A stretch of DNA of 64,000 bases from Rhizobium sp. (GTDB lineage: Bacteria; Pseudomonadota; Alphaproteobacteria; Rhizobiales; Rhizobiaceae), in NCBI GenBank assembly GCA_028290545.1, contig JAQGJP010000026.1:62001-126000 (forward strand). The letters run 5' to 3'. The notes under the pieces are model-generated. The model was not told the origin of the DNA, ran no database searches, and worked only from the letters and a program-made list of their open reading frames with translations. This document shows positions 8,103 to 17,643 of this stretch, one piece after another (position 1 is the first letter of the stretch; every line of letters starts with the position of its first letter). The position numbers and the translations under genes are program-made.

Positions 8103-9671
8103 CTACGACAGCGCCGCAAGTTCCTGGCGCTGCTGCTGCATCCTCAGGAAGATCCGGTAATCCCGCTCAAAGGCGGAAACATTAGCCGGATTCGGCCGAA
8201 TGGCTTTTTCCGACCTCCTCATTACCCGGGATGCTTCCAGCAGTGAGGCATACCAGCCGGCGGCGCTTGCAGCCGTCATCGCCGTGCCGAGCAGCATCGC
8301 CTCCTCACCCGAGGAGATCACCACGTCGCGACCGGTCGCATCGGCATAAAGCTGGGCAAACAGCGGGCTTTTGGCATGCCCGCCACCAAGATAGAGCATA
8401 CGGATCGGTGTGCCGGTCTCCTCCATCTTGTCGATGGTCTGGCGCATGCCGAGCACCAGGGCCACCATCGTCCGGTAATAGAGCGCTGCCAGGCCATCGA
8501 ACGAACTATCCAGCGACAGTCCATGAATGCTACCGAGCATCGAGGCATCACCGAATGGTGTGCGATTGCCATGAAAATCCGGCAGGACGTGGATCCGCCG
8601 GCCGAATGCGGCGCCTTGGCTGTCCAGCAGCAACGCGATACGCGTCAGTACTTTCTCATGATCATCCGCGTTTGGATCACGGCCAAGATGGGTACGAAGA
8701 ATGTAATCGAGGAGTGAACCGGCGGCGGACTGCCCACCCTCGATGATCCAGTATCCAGGCAGCGCCGCGCCGAAATAGGGGCCCCAGAAGGAATGCAGGA
8801 ATTGCGGCTCGATTGTAAGGCGCATCACGCAACTCGACGTGCCGCCGATCAGGCTGACGCTTTCGGCAGCATCGGGATCGGCTCCGGTCAGCGCCAGCGC
8901 CCCGGCGTAGGCATCGACCATGCCTGCGGCAACCCTGCAGGTCTGCGGAAGACCGAAGGCGGCCGCGGTCTCCGGTGAAAGCGTGCCAACTGCGGTGCCG
9001 CTCACCAATGGCGTGCCGGGGACGTTCGCTTTTTCAGGCAGATCCGCAAGCCCGGAGTCGGAAAGCAGGGCCGTGTCCCAACCCGGCTTGCCATGGTTGA
9101 GATAATTCCACTTGGCGGTCAATGTGCAGGCCGATCGCGCCAGGCTGCCGGTGGCGCGCCAGGTGAGAAAATCCGCAAGGTCGAGGATTTTGCCTGTCTT
9201 GGCCCAGATCTCCGGCAGGTGATCCCTGACCCAGACGATTTTCGGCAACGCCATTTCCGGCGACAGGAGATTGCCGGAGTAGCGCAAGGCGTCAGCCTTG
9301 GAGCGGCTCAACATCACTGCTTCCGCTATTGCGCGATGGTCGAGCCAGGCAATAGTGTCCCAGCCCGCTTCGCCGCTTTTGGCCGTGCTGAGTGGACGGC
9401 CGTCATCATCAAGAAATGTCAAGGAGCATGTGGCGTCGAAGCCGATCGCATCGACCAGAGCGGGGTCGATCCCGGCTGTTGCGACGGCTTCGCGAACGCT
9501 ATGAGCGACCGCCGACCAGATATCGGCGGAGCTATGTTCGGCCGTGACGCCGTCTTCGCGATTCATCGCGATAGGCCGCGAGGCGCGGGCGAACAGGGTC
9601 CCTTTCCGATCGAACACGCCGGCCCGGGCACTGCCTGTGCCGACATCGACTGCGACGACGAACTCCCCCAT
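8103..9671 (-). CDS. FGGY-family carbohydrate kinase
   Basis: A 522-residue sugar kinase that phosphorylates a ketose, probably a pentulose or hexulose made by the polyol dehydrogenase encoded upstream. The N-terminal half opens with VAVDVGTGSARAGVFD, the phosphate-1 loop of the actin-like fold; GGTSSCVMRL is the adenosine-site region and LYLGGGHAKSPLFAQLYAD the C-terminal signature. It is closest in pattern to the ribulokinase-like FGGY group. It is the last gene of the minus-strand smo-mtlK cluster, nine bases after the HAD gene. Substrate inferred from context only. Confidence 0.85.
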   Translation of the reverse strand: MGEFVVAVDVGTGSARAGVFDRKGTLFARASRPIAMNREDGVTAEHSSADIWSAVAHSVREAVATAGIDPALVDAIGFDATCSLTFLDDDGRPLSTAKSGEAGWDTIAWLDHRAIAEAVMLSRSKADALRYSGNLLSPEMALPKIVWVRDHLPEIWAKTGKILDLADFLTWRATGSLARSACTLTAKWNYLNHGKPGWDTALLSDSGLADLPEKANVPGTPLVSGTAVGTLSPETAAAFGLPQTCRVAAGMVDAYAGALALTGADPDAAESVSLIGGTSSCVMRLTIEPQFLHSFWGPYFGAALPGYWIIEGGQSAAGSLLDYILRTHLGRDPNADDHEKVLTRIALLLDSQGAAFGRRIHVLPDFHGNRTPFGDASMLGSIHGLSLDSSFDGLAALYYRTMVALVLGMRQTIDKMEETGTPIRMLYLGGGHAKSPLFAQLYADATGRDVVISSGEEAMLLGTAMTAASAAGWYASLLEASRVMRRSEKAIRPNPANVSAFERDYRIFLRMQQQRQELAALS

Positions 9672-9680
9672 GCGCCTCTT

Positions 9681-10358
9681 CTAAGCCTTCACCGCATTGA
9701 TCAATCCCGGTAGGGCCTTCATATCATCAAAAATCAGCGTTGGCTGCAAGCCCTCGACGATTTCGCGAAGATTGGAGATTGTCGCGTGCGATCCGCCGGT
9801 GAAAGCGAAGACTTTCATGCCGGCGCTGTGGGCGGCCTGAATGCCGGCGGGACTATCCTCGATGACGATGCAGCGAGAAGGCGGAAATCCCATCGTCGCC
9901 GCCGCATGCAGGAAGAGATCCGGCTCCGGCTTGCCTCTCTTGACCATCGTCGCGCTGAATATATTCGGCTCGAAATAGTCGATCAGACCGGTCTTGGTCA
10001 GCGAAAGCCGGATGCGCTCCATCTGGCTCGACGATGCAACGCAGCGCGGCCTGTCGAAATCGCCGAACATCTCGACAATCCCGGCAACCGGCTGCAACTC
10101 GGCCTGGAAGCGGGCAAAAAGCTGCGTCCGCATGTCCTCGATATGCTCTTCGCTCAGCGAGATCGAGAATTCATCGGCGATCATCCGCGTGATCGAGGCC
10201 ATGCTCTTGCCAAGGAACTGCCGATAGGCACGGCTTTCAGAGAGCTCGACGCCGGCGCTTGTCAGCGTATCGCGCAGCACGGCAAAGGAAATCGGCTCGC
10301 TATCGACCAGCACGCCATCGCAATCGAAAATGATCAGGGGAGAAGGGTTCTCGGCCAT
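9681..10358 (-). CDS. HAD-superfamily hydrolase (beta-phosphoglucomutase-like)
   Basis: A 225-residue haloacid-dehalogenase phosphatase/phosphomutase. The nucleophile motif is FDCDGVLVDSEP (D12, D14), and IEDSPAGIQAAHSAGM is the acidic motif that binds magnesium; the alpha-helical cap between them is of the phosphoglucomutase subfamily. It sits between the mannitol dehydrogenase and FGGY kinase genes. The 76-bp gap to mtlK holds a 24-codon frame (10431 down to 10362) that ends just before this ATG and could couple translation. A sugar-phosphate phosphatase in polyol breakdown is the likeliest role. Confidence 0.85.
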   Translation of the reverse strand: MAENPSPLIIFDCDGVLVDSEPISFAVLRDTLTSAGVELSESRAYRQFLGKSMASITRMIADEFSISLSEEHIEDMRTQLFARFQAELQPVAGIVEMFGDFDRPRCVASSSQMERIRLSLTKTGLIDYFEPNIFSATMVKRGKPEPDLFLHAAATMGFPPSRCIVIEDSPAGIQAAHSAGMKVFAFTGGSHATISNLREIVEGLQPTLIFDDMKALPGLINAVKA

Positions 10359-10434
10359 GGCTCAGACCGTCCGGTCCGGGGATTCCGCCAATGCGCGCTC
10401 ATGGCTCGAAGCACCGCCGGATTTCTCAACCATT

Positions 10435-11928
10435 TTAGACCCCTAAACCACCATCCAGATAGGCGGACAGGGTCGCCCGTGTCCCTCTCTGACGGAGAGA
10501 GCCGAGTGCCTGTGAGAACCGCTGCTGGAAGACCACCGATTTGCCAACATCGCCGAAGATGTCTTCAAGTTCAAGGAAGACAAGCGGATTTTCCCGCGAT
10601 TTCAACGCCGCGGCATTCAGCCGCGCAGCGTTGGCGTCGTTGAACTCGATCGTACGGCCGCTGTCGGACGTGCCTTCGAAATAGCGGCACCAGAGTGCGG
10701 AGACCATGGCCAGGCCCCTGACATCCTCGCCTTTGCGCAGCCGGTCCGCCGTCGATGGCAAGATGAATTTCGGCTGGCGGTTGGAGCCATCCTGCGCCAG
10801 CCGCGCCACCGTGTCACCGATCTTGGGATTGGCAAAACGCCGCTCGATCAGCTTGAAATAGTCATCCAGATCGGTATCCGGCACCGGTGGCACGCAGGGT
10901 ATGATCTCGGTTTTCTCGAGCTTGGCGAGAAAACTGCGAATCAGCGGCTCTTCCATCGTCTCGTGGACGAAGTGAATGTCCAGCAGCTCGCCGGGGTAGG
11001 CGATGGTCGCGTGGCCGCCGTTGAGAATACGGATTTTCATCAATTCATAGGGCGCGACATCCGGCACGAAGGTGACGCCGACCTTTTCAAGCGCCGGCCG
11101 TCCGGCGGTGAATTTATCCTCGAGAACCCACTGCTTGAACTCCTCGCAATAAACCGGCCAGTTGTCGTCTATGTCGAAGGTTTCCTTGCAATGGCTGATC
11201 TCGCGGGGGCCCGTCGCCGGGGTGATGCGGTCGACCATCGAATTCGGGAAAGCGACATGCTCAGCGATCCAGGCCGCGAATTCCGGATCGGAGAGTTTTG
11301 CGAGACCGGAGACCGCATGTTCCGTCACATGGCCGTTGCCCGGAATGTTGTCGCACGACATGACGGTGAACGGCACGATGGAGCGCTCGCGACGCAGTTT
11401 CAGGCCGGCAAGGATGATGCCGAACACGGTCTTGGGATCGCCGGGATTCTGGCTGTCGGCAACGATGGCCGCATGTTCCGGATCGAACGTGCCCGAGGCC
11501 GGATTGATGAAATAGCCGCCTTCGGTGATGGTCATCGAGACGATACGGATGGCCGGATCGGCGAGCTTCTCGATGATCGCGACCCGGTCGGCGGGATCGA
11601 GGAAATCGATCATCGCGCCGGTAACGCGGGCCGCGGACTTGCCGACATCCTGTTCGACCACGGTCGTCAGGTAATCCTGTGCCCTGAGCTTGTCGCGCAT
11701 GGCGCTGTCATAGGTGGTCACACCTGCACCGATCAGCCCCCAGTCGCGATCTTCGCCAAGATTGAAAAGATCATCGAGATAGACGGCCTGATGCGCCCGG
11801 TGGAAATTGCCGATGCCGAAATGCACGATCCCGGCGGTGATGTCGCTCCGCTGGTAATTCGGAACGGCAGCATGCGCGGAAATGGCGCCGAGATTGGCAA
11901 GCGAAAGAGAGATAGTCATGGCACTCAT
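10435..11928 (-). CDS. mtlK: Mannitol 2-dehydrogenase (long-chain polyol dehydrogenase)
   Basis: A 497-residue NAD-dependent enzyme that oxidises mannitol to fructose, and often arabitol to xylulose. The N-terminal nucleotide site is VHFGIGNFHRAHQ (residues 35-47) and the polyol dehydrogenase active-site pattern K-x4-N-x2-H is present as K298, N303 and H306. Length agrees with bacterial MtlK. It lies after the smoEFGK transporter genes, separated from smoK by 230 bp with a hairpin, and before the HAD and FGGY genes, giving a complete uptake-oxidation-phosphorylation path. Confidence 0.93.
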   Translation of the reverse strand: MSAMTISLSLANLGAISAHAAVPNYQRSDITAGIVHFGIGNFHRAHQAVYLDDLFNLGEDRDWGLIGAGVTTYDSAMRDKLRAQDYLTTVVEQDVGKSAARVTGAMIDFLDPADRVAIIEKLADPAIRIVSMTITEGGYFINPASGTFDPEHAAIVADSQNPGDPKTVFGIILAGLKLRRERSIVPFTVMSCDNIPGNGHVTEHAVSGLAKLSDPEFAAWIAEHVAFPNSMVDRITPATGPREISHCKETFDIDDNWPVYCEEFKQWVLEDKFTAGRPALEKVGVTFVPDVAPYELMKIRILNGGHATIAYPGELLDIHFVHETMEEPLIRSFLAKLEKTEIIPCVPPVPDTDLDDYFKLIERRFANPKIGDTVARLAQDGSNRQPKFILPSTADRLRKGEDVRGLAMVSALWCRYFEGTSDSGRTIEFNDANAARLNAAALKSRENPLVFLELEDIFGDVGKSVVFQQRFSQALGSLRQRGTRATLSAYLDGGLGV

Positions 11929-12020
11929 CCTGTATGTTTGAACGGCTTTTTCTTCAGCTCATCCAGTTGCCGCCAGGCAACATTGTTCGTCTGGCGACGA
12001 TGCAATCGGCATCCGCCGAG

Positions 12021-12051
12021 GCGGGATACCGTCCTTGCGCGGTATCCCCGC
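12021..12051. repeat. GC-rich hairpin between smoK and mtlK
   Basis: GCGGGATACCG (12021-12031) faces CGGTATCCCCGC (12040-12051) across an 8-base loop. On the transcribed minus strand no U-run follows, so it is not a classical terminator. In the middle of a polycistronic unit such a hairpin could set the ratio of transporter to enzyme messages by protecting mRNA ends; that is inference. The rest of the 230-bp gap shows nothing else. Confidence 0.55.
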
Positions 12052-12158
12052 GCCCCATGGGTTCGAGCGGCAGTCTTCCCCCGACCAACCGCATCTATCC
12101 CCCGAAGGAATGCATTATCGCGCGGCAGTCAAGGATTGCGCCCTGCCCGACAGCCGTT

Positions 12159-13160
12159 TCATCGGATCGCCAGCCCGTTTTCCCCGAACTTGTGGATCCG
12201 CGTGACATCCGGCGTCAGGTAGACGGCGTCTCCATGGCGGATGTCCGTCTCGCCTGCTGCGCGGACGGTCACCAGTCCCGCAGCCTCGGTGCGGACATGG
12301 ATGAACGTATCCGAGCCCAGATGTTCGGTAACGCCGGCCACGCCCTTCCACTGGCCCTCGGTCCTGGAGATTGCCAGATGCTCGGGCCGCACGCCGATCG
12401 TTGCGACCGACATAGCGCTCGCAGGTGCTCCCGATATCAGGTTCATCTTCGGCGAACCGATGAAGCCGGCGACGAACAGATTGTCCGGCTTGTGATAAAG
12501 CTCCATCGGCGAGCCGACCTGGGCAATATTGCCGGCATTGAGCACGACGATCTTGTCGGCCATGGTCATGGCTTCGACCTGGTCATGGGTGACGTAGATC
12601 ATCGTGGTTTTCAGCTGATGATGCAGTTCGCTGATTTCGAGCCGCATATTGCCGCGCAGCGCCGCGTCGAGGTTCGACAAGGGCTCGTCGAACAGGAAGG
12701 CGGACGGTTCGCGCACGATCGCCCGGCCGATCGCCACGCGCTGGCGCTGACCGCCGGAGAGTTGCCCGGGCCGCCGGTCGAGATAGCTGGTCAGATTGAG
12801 GATGCGGGCGGCATCCTGCACCTTCTTGTCGATCGCTTCCGGCGACATCTTGGCCATCTTCAGCGGAAAGGCGATGTTCTTGTAGACGCTCATATGCGGG
12901 TAAAGCGCATAGGACTGGAACACCATGGCCAGCCGCCGCTTGGCCGGCGCTTCTCCCGTGACGTCACGGCCATCGATTTCGATCGTGCCCGATGTCGTGT
13001 CCTCGAGGCCGGCGATCAGCCGGAGCAGCGTGGACTTGCCGCAGCCGGACGGGCCGACGAAGACCACGAACTCGCCATCGTTGATCGTCAGGTCGATGCC
13101 CGGAATGACCGAAGTGCTGCCGAACGACTTGTTGACTTTCTTGAGTTGAATATTTCCCAT
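12159..13160 (-). CDS. smoK: Polyol ABC transporter ATP-binding protein
   Basis: A 333-residue ATPase of the MalK/UgpC group that powers sugar-alcohol import at the inner face of the membrane. Walker A is GPSGCGKST (36-44), the signature [14 protein letters not shown] (about 134), Walker [12 protein letters not shown], and the switch His is in [13 protein letters not shown]-terminal TOBE-like regulatory domain (about 240-333) is present with VRPEHL. It follows smoG by 30 bp with a good ribosome site. The paralogue of this transporter in Rhodobacter imports sorbitol and mannitol; same substrates are assumed. Confidence 0.93.
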   Translation of the reverse strand: MGNIQLKKVNKSFGSTSVIPGIDLTINDGEFVVFVGPSGCGKSTLLRLIAGLEDTTSGTIEIDGRDVTGEAPAKRRLAMVFQSYALYPHMSVYKNIAFPLKMAKMSPEAIDKKVQDAARILNLTSYLDRRPGQLSGGQRQRVAIGRAIVREPSAFLFDEPLSNLDAALRGNMRLEISELHHQLKTTMIYVTHDQVEAMTMADKIVVLNAGNIAQVGSPMELYHKPDNLFVAGFIGSPKMNLISGAPASAMSVATIGVRPEHLAISRTEGQWKGVAGVTEHLGSDTFIHVRTEAAGLVTVRAAGETDIRHGDAVYLTPDVTRIHKFGENGLAIR

Positions 13161-13190
13161 AATACCCTCCCGATCCTTTTGGGACCTTAT

Positions 13191-14015
13191 TTATTTGACG
13201 GCGCCGAATGTCAGGCCGCGGACAAGCTGTTTTTGCGAGAACCAGCCCATGATCAGGATCGGCGCGATGGCCAGCGTCGAGGCTGCCGACAATTTCGCCC
13301 AGAACAGGCCTTGCGGACTGGAGAAAGAGGCAATGAACGCGGTCAGGGGTGCCGCATTGGTCGTCGTCAGCCGGATGGTCCAGAAGGATTCGTTCCACGC
13401 GAGGATGATGTTGAGCAGCATGGTCGAGGCAATCCCCGGCACCGCCATTGGCGTCAGCACGTAAACGATCTCGCCAAACAGCGAGGCGCCATCCATTCGC
13501 GCCGCCTCCAGGATTTCGCCCGGAATTTCGCGGAAGTAGGTGTAGAGCATCCAGACGACGATCGGCAGGTTGATCAGCGTCAGCATGACTGTCAGGCCGA
13601 TGCGGCTGTCGAGCAGGCCGAGGTCGCGGAACAACAGGTAGATCGGCACCAGCACGGCGACCGCAGGCATCATCTTGGTGGACAGCATCCACATCAGTAT
13701 GTCCTTGGTCCGCCTGGTCGGCGAGAAGGCCATCGACCAGGCGGCCGGCACCGCAATCAGCAGCGCCAGCAGCGTCGAGCCGACCGACAGGATGACGGAA
13801 TTCATGAACGGCTTGAAATAATCGCGCTGTGTCTGGACTTCGATATAGCTCTCGAAAGTTCCGGACGGAAGCAGGTTGAAGCCCTGGATCGCCTCGGTTT
13901 CCGACTTGAAGCTGGTGATGATCGTGTAGAGGATCGGAAAGAAGATGATGAGTGCGATGACCCATGCGACGACGGTGAAAAACACGGTTCGTCTTGTCGA
14001 AACTGCTCTGGCCAT
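13191..14015 (-). CDS. smoG: Polyol ABC transporter permease, MalG type
   Basis: A 274-residue inner-membrane permease with six predicted hydrophobic segments, the first near residues 12-32. The EAA loop that docks to the ATPase reads EAARMDGASLFGEIVYVLTP, near residue 185. It pairs with SmoF to form the translocation channel. GGAGGAAACC precedes the ATG at 14013-14015. Spacing to smoF is 9 bp, so the genes are one transcript. Confidence 0.92.
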   Translation of the reverse strand: MARAVSTRRTVFFTVVAWVIALIIFFPILYTIITSFKSETEAIQGFNLLPSGTFESYIEVQTQRDYFKPFMNSVILSVGSTLLALLIAVPAAWSMAFSPTRRTKDILMWMLSTKMMPAVAVLVPIYLLFRDLGLLDSRIGLTVMLTLINLPIVVWMLYTYFREIPGEILEAARMDGASLFGEIVYVLTPMAVPGIASTMLLNIILAWNESFWTIRLTTTNAAPLTAFIASFSSPQGLFWAKLSAASTLAIAPILIMGWFSQKQLVRGLTFGAVK

Positions 14016-14024
14016 GGTTTCCTC

Positions 14025-14897
14025 CTACTTGTCGAGATTCTTGCCAACGGCGCGCATCAGGAAGATGGCGACGATATTGGCGAGGATGACTGCGATGATG
14101 CCACCTGCCGATGCGCCGCCGACGTCGTAGCCGAGCAGTGCGGTCCGGTAGATCAGGAATGGCAGGTTGGTGGAGGCATAGCCGGGGCCGCCATTGGTGG
14201 TGACGAGGATTTCCGCATAGACGCCGAGAAGAAAGATCGTCTGGATGAGGATGACCACGGTGATCGAGCGCGCCAGATGCGGGATCGTCAGGTAGATAAA
14301 CCGGCTGACGAAGCTGGCGCCATCCATTTCCGCCGCTTCCTTCTGTTCGCCATCAAGCGATTGCAGGGCGGTGAGCAGGATGAGGGTGGCGAAAGGCAGC
14401 CATTGCCAGGCGACGATGATGATGATCGACAGCAGCGGATATTGCCCGAACCAGTCGACCGGGTTCAGCCCGACAGCGCGATTTATATCCGCCAGCACAC
14501 CGTATTGCGGATGCATGATCATGTTCTTCCAGACCAGTGCCGCCACCGGCGGCATGACGAAGAACGGCGAGATCACCAGAATGCGGACGATCCCCTGTCC
14601 CCACATCGGCTGGTCGAGCAGCAATGCGATCGCGATACCACCAATGACGGTGATGAAAAGAACGCCGACAACGATCACCAGCGTATTCCAGATCGACTGG
14701 AAGAAGGCGGGATCGGTGTAGAAATACTGATAATTGAAAAGACCGGCAAAACTGACATTGGCCGGATTGAGAAGATTGTAGTTCTGGAATGAAAACCACA
14801 GCGTCATCGCGAGCGGCACGATCATCCAGATCAGAAGCAGGCCGACCGAAGGCGCCATCATGAAGCGGGCCAAGGTCTTCGTTTGTTGCGTTGCCAT
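14025..14897 (-). CDS. smoF: Polyol ABC transporter permease, MalF type
   Basis: A 290-residue inner-membrane permease, partner of SmoG. It has about six membrane segments, starting at residues 12-32 (MMAPSVGLLLIWMIVPLAMT), and an EAA loop EAAEMDGASFVSRFIYLTIP. The ATG at 14895-14897 is chosen because GGAGGAGC lies 7-14 bases upstream; a frame extending further upstream has no ribosome site and low coding character. Between this gene and smoE are 192 bp. Confidence 0.92.
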   Translation of the reverse strand: MATQQTKTLARFMMAPSVGLLLIWMIVPLAMTLWFSFQNYNLLNPANVSFAGLFNYQYFYTDPAFFQSIWNTLVIVVGVLFITVIGGIAIALLLDQPMWGQGIVRILVISPFFVMPPVAALVWKNMIMHPQYGVLADINRAVGLNPVDWFGQYPLLSIIIIVAWQWLPFATLILLTALQSLDGEQKEAAEMDGASFVSRFIYLTIPHLARSITVVILIQTIFLLGVYAEILVTTNGGPGYASTNLPFLIYRTALLGYDVGGASAGGIIAVILANIVAIFLMRAVGKNLDK

Positions 14898-15089
14898 TTT
14901 AAATTGCTCCTCCCATACTTCGCCGGGGGGCCGCACGCCTGAAACAGCAGGACAGCGCACCAGCGTCGTTATCATGCGCATTATTATCTTTTTTGGGCAA
15001 TCAGCGTCGTGCAAGCGCGACAGCTGGGAATTCTGCCGGAAGCGCTGCCCGGACTAGCGTCCGGGCAGCCAAGTTGGCCTTGGGAGCAG

Positions 15090-16403
15090 TTACTTTATGT
15101 ATCCGCCGCGTGTCATTTCACGGGTGGTTACCTGTTGCGCCTGCGCAAGTGCATCGTCGACGCTCATCTGCCCGGCGAGGGCGGCAGAGAAGAGCTGGCC
15201 GACAGTCGTTCCGAGACCCTGGAATTCCGGGATCGCGACGAACTGAACACCGACATAGGGGACCGGCTTGACAGTCGGCTTGGTCGGGTCAGCGGCGTTG
15301 ATGCTGTCGATCGTCATTTTGGCGAACGGAGCAGCCTTCTGGTATTCGGGATTGTTGTAGAGCGAGGTACGCGTGCCCGGAGGAACGTTTGCCCAGCCTT
15401 CTTTCGAAGCGACGAGGTCGAGATAGGCCTTCGAGGTTGCCCAGGAAATGAACTTCTCTGCCGCGTCGGCCTTCTGCGTGCCGGCCGGGATGGCAAGAGT
15501 CCATGCCCACAGCCAGTTGGCACGCTTGCCGAGGCCGTTGTCCGGCGCCAGTGCGTAACCGACCTTGTCTGCGACCGTCGAGTTCTTCGGGTCGGAAACG
15601 AAGGAAGCCGCAACAGTGGCGTCGATCCACATGCCGCACTTGCCCTGCTGGAACAATGCCAGGTTTTCGTTGAAGCCGTTGGACGACGCGCCTTGCGGGC
15701 CGGCATCGTTCATGAGCTTGACGTAGAAGTCCAGCGTGGCCTTCCATTCCGGCTGGTCAAACTGGGGCACCCACTTTTCATCGAACCAACGGGCACCGAA
15801 GGAATTGGACATCGCCGTCAGGAATGCTGCGTTTTCACCCCAACCGGCCTTGCCGCGAAGGCAAATGCCATTGATCCCTGTCGCACGGTCCGTCATCTTG
15901 CGGGCCGCTTCGCCGATGAATTCCCATGTCGGGGCATCGGGCATCGTCAGCCCAGCCTTTTCCATGAGATCCTTGCGGTACATCACCATCGAGCTTTCGC
16001 CGTAAAACGGTGCCGCATAGAGCTTGCCGTCCATCGAGAGACCGCCACGGATGGCCGGCAGGATATCGTCAACGTCGTAATCGGCGCCGAGATTGTCGAG
16101 CGGCAGGAGCCAGCCCTGCTTGGCCCAGATCGGAACTTCATAGGTGCCGATCGTCATGACGTCGTACTGGCCGCCCTTGGTGGCGATATCGGTCGTGACG
16201 CGCTCACGGAGCACGTTTTCTTCCAATGTCACCCATTCGAGCTTGATATCCGGATTCTTGGTGGTGAAGTCGTCCGTCAGCTTCTGCATCCGGACCATGT
16301 CGCCATTGTTGACGGTTGCGATCGTCAGCGTTGTTTCTGCATTTGCCATGCTGAACATGGCCATTGCCGAGCATGCGCCCAGCAAAATCGTTTTCAATGT
16401 CAT
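15090..16403 (-). CDS. smoE: Polyol ABC transporter substrate-binding protein
   Basis: A 437-residue periplasmic binding protein of the MalE-like family 1 that captures sorbitol/mannitol and presents it to SmoFG. The N-terminus MTLKTILLGACSAMAMFSMANAE is a Sec signal peptide with cleavage after ANA. Mature protein shows the family pattern VNNGDMVRMQKLTDDF near its start. GGGAGGAAG precedes the ATG at 16401-16403. It is the first structural gene of the operon, and a palindrome lies 23 bp upstream. Confidence 0.92.
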   Translation of the reverse strand: MTLKTILLGACSAMAMFSMANAETTLTIATVNNGDMVRMQKLTDDFTTKNPDIKLEWVTLEENVLRERVTTDIATKGGQYDVMTIGTYEVPIWAKQGWLLPLDNLGADYDVDDILPAIRGGLSMDGKLYAAPFYGESSMVMYRKDLMEKAGLTMPDAPTWEFIGEAARKMTDRATGINGICLRGKAGWGENAAFLTAMSNSFGARWFDEKWVPQFDQPEWKATLDFYVKLMNDAGPQGASSNGFNENLALFQQGKCGMWIDATVAASFVSDPKNSTVADKVGYALAPDNGLGKRANWLWAWTLAIPAGTQKADAAEKFISWATSKAYLDLVASKEGWANVPPGTRTSLYNNPEYQKAAPFAKMTIDSINAADPTKPTVKPVPYVGVQFVAIPEFQGLGTTVGQLFSAALAGQMSVDDALAQAQQVTTREMTRGGYIK

Positions 16404-16425
16404 TGATCTTCCTCCCAAAGAAGAA

Positions 16426-16446
16426 ATGAGCAATTGCTATGCTCAT
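16426..16446. promoter_or_regulatory. Candidate operator upstream of smoE
   Basis: ATGAGC and GCTCAT, separated by nine bases, frame a smaller palindrome GCAATTGC (16430-16437). The site lies 23 bp before the smoE start and 50 bp downstream of the SorC regulator gene start region's end, in the only gap between regulator and transporter genes. Binding by the SorC-family protein is inferred. Confidence 0.45.
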
Positions 16447-16554
16447 GGGCATTTATTCGGCCATTGCGACAATGTGTCAAGCATGAATCGTCGCTGCAAC
16501 GCAGCAATGTTCCTTTGCCGCGTGATAAGAGCAGGAATGAACTAGCGAAAAAAC

Positions 16555-17496
16555 TCAGCCGAGCAGCTTGGCGGCCGTATCCTCGTCGGTGATCAGGGCG
16601 TTGATCAAGCCGCCATGGATGGCGCCCCTGATCCCCGGCAGCTTGCGCGGACCCTTGGCGGCGGCGATCACCAGCGATGTCTCGCGTGGCGGAATCGGCG
16701 CGGAGGCGACCCGGTCGTTGGTGATGTCGCGGATCATCTTGCCTTCGGAATCGAACGACCAGCCGACGATCTCGCCGACTGCCCCCGCTTTCTGCAACGC
16801 CTTCAGTTCGGCAGCCGTGATGAAGCCATCGACATAGAGCGGCGCATCGTTGCTGAAATCGCCAATCCCCACGAAGGTGACTTCGGCCTTGTCGGCAAGC
16901 GCCAGTGTCGGGCGGATCATCGCCTGCGCGTGCAGCATCTCACGCTCGCTGGACGTTGTGGCGATGACCGGCAGCGGCATCGGGAAAGACCGGACATTGA
17001 CCGAATCCGACATGGTGAAAACCACATTGTAATAGGCGGCCGAGCCATCCGGCGCGATATTGCCGGTGAGCGAGACGACACGATGCTGCCGACAATCCAT
17101 GCGCGGCAACAATTCGACCGCGGCCTTCAGCGTGCGTCCCGTACCGACGGCGATCAGCACCGGCTGCTCGCGCCGCAGCCAGCGCTCCATTTCGGCGCTG
17201 GCGGATTCGGCAACGCCGGTAATGGTGGATTCCGAGCCCGGATCGGTCGGCACGACATCGACGAATTTCAGTTTGAAACGATCGCGCAGCGCATCTGCGA
17301 GCTCGAGGCAATTGGCGATCGGATGATCGATCTGCACGCGCACCAGACCTTCGGAACGGGCGAGCGACACCAGCCTCTGCGCCGACTGCCTGCTGACGCC
17401 GAGCTTGACCGCAATCTGGTCCTGGGTGTTTCCAGCCACGTAATAGAGCCAGCCCGCGCGGGCGGCATCGTCGAGACGGCTGGAACGTTTGGTCAT
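16555..17496 (-). CDS. smoC: SorC-family transcriptional regulator
   Basis: A 313-residue sugar-responsive regulator. Residues 8-60 hold a helix-turn-helix (QDQIAVKLGVSRQSAQRLVSL) and the remainder the SorC/CggR sugar-binding domain, with the GTGRTLKAAVELL phosphate-loop near residue 118 and VGIGDFSNDAPLY. It lies just upstream of smoE on the same strand, as the activator/repressor of smo operons in other alphaproteobacteria does. Its effector is probably a polyol or ketose phosphate. Divergent from the amidotransferase gene. Confidence 0.88.
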   Translation of the reverse strand: MTKRSSRLDDAARAGWLYYVAGNTQDQIAVKLGVSRQSAQRLVSLARSEGLVRVQIDHPIANCLELADALRDRFKLKFVDVVPTDPGSESTITGVAESASAEMERWLRREQPVLIAVGTGRTLKAAVELLPRMDCRQHRVVSLTGNIAPDGSAAYYNVVFTMSDSVNVRSFPMPLPVIATTSSEREMLHAQAMIRPTLALADKAEVTFVGIGDFSNDAPLYVDGFITAAELKALQKAGAVGEIVGWSFDSEGKMIRDITNDRVASAPIPPRETSLVIAAAKGPRKLPGIRGAIHGGLINALITDEDTAAKLLG

Positions 17497-17643
17497 GTTA
17501 AGGGACAGTCTCCGTTTTCGCCCCCATCATACTGGGGCCGAAAATATCTTCCAGTGGCATTCGGGAAATTTCCCGAATAGCGCTTGGCTTTTACGCCAGA
17601 TGTCCTAGTTTCCAAGCGGCAACAGAGAATCGAAGGCGGAAGA

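Noticed and set aside
12021..12051. Transcription terminator after smoK
   Set aside because: No U-run follows the hairpin on the transcribed strand.
11934..14792. Very long plus-strand open frame (about 950 codons) across smoK, smoG and smoF
   Set aside because: It is antisense to three well-defined transporter genes, has no ribosome site and its composition (His, Asp, Arg rich) is that of a reverse-frame shadow.
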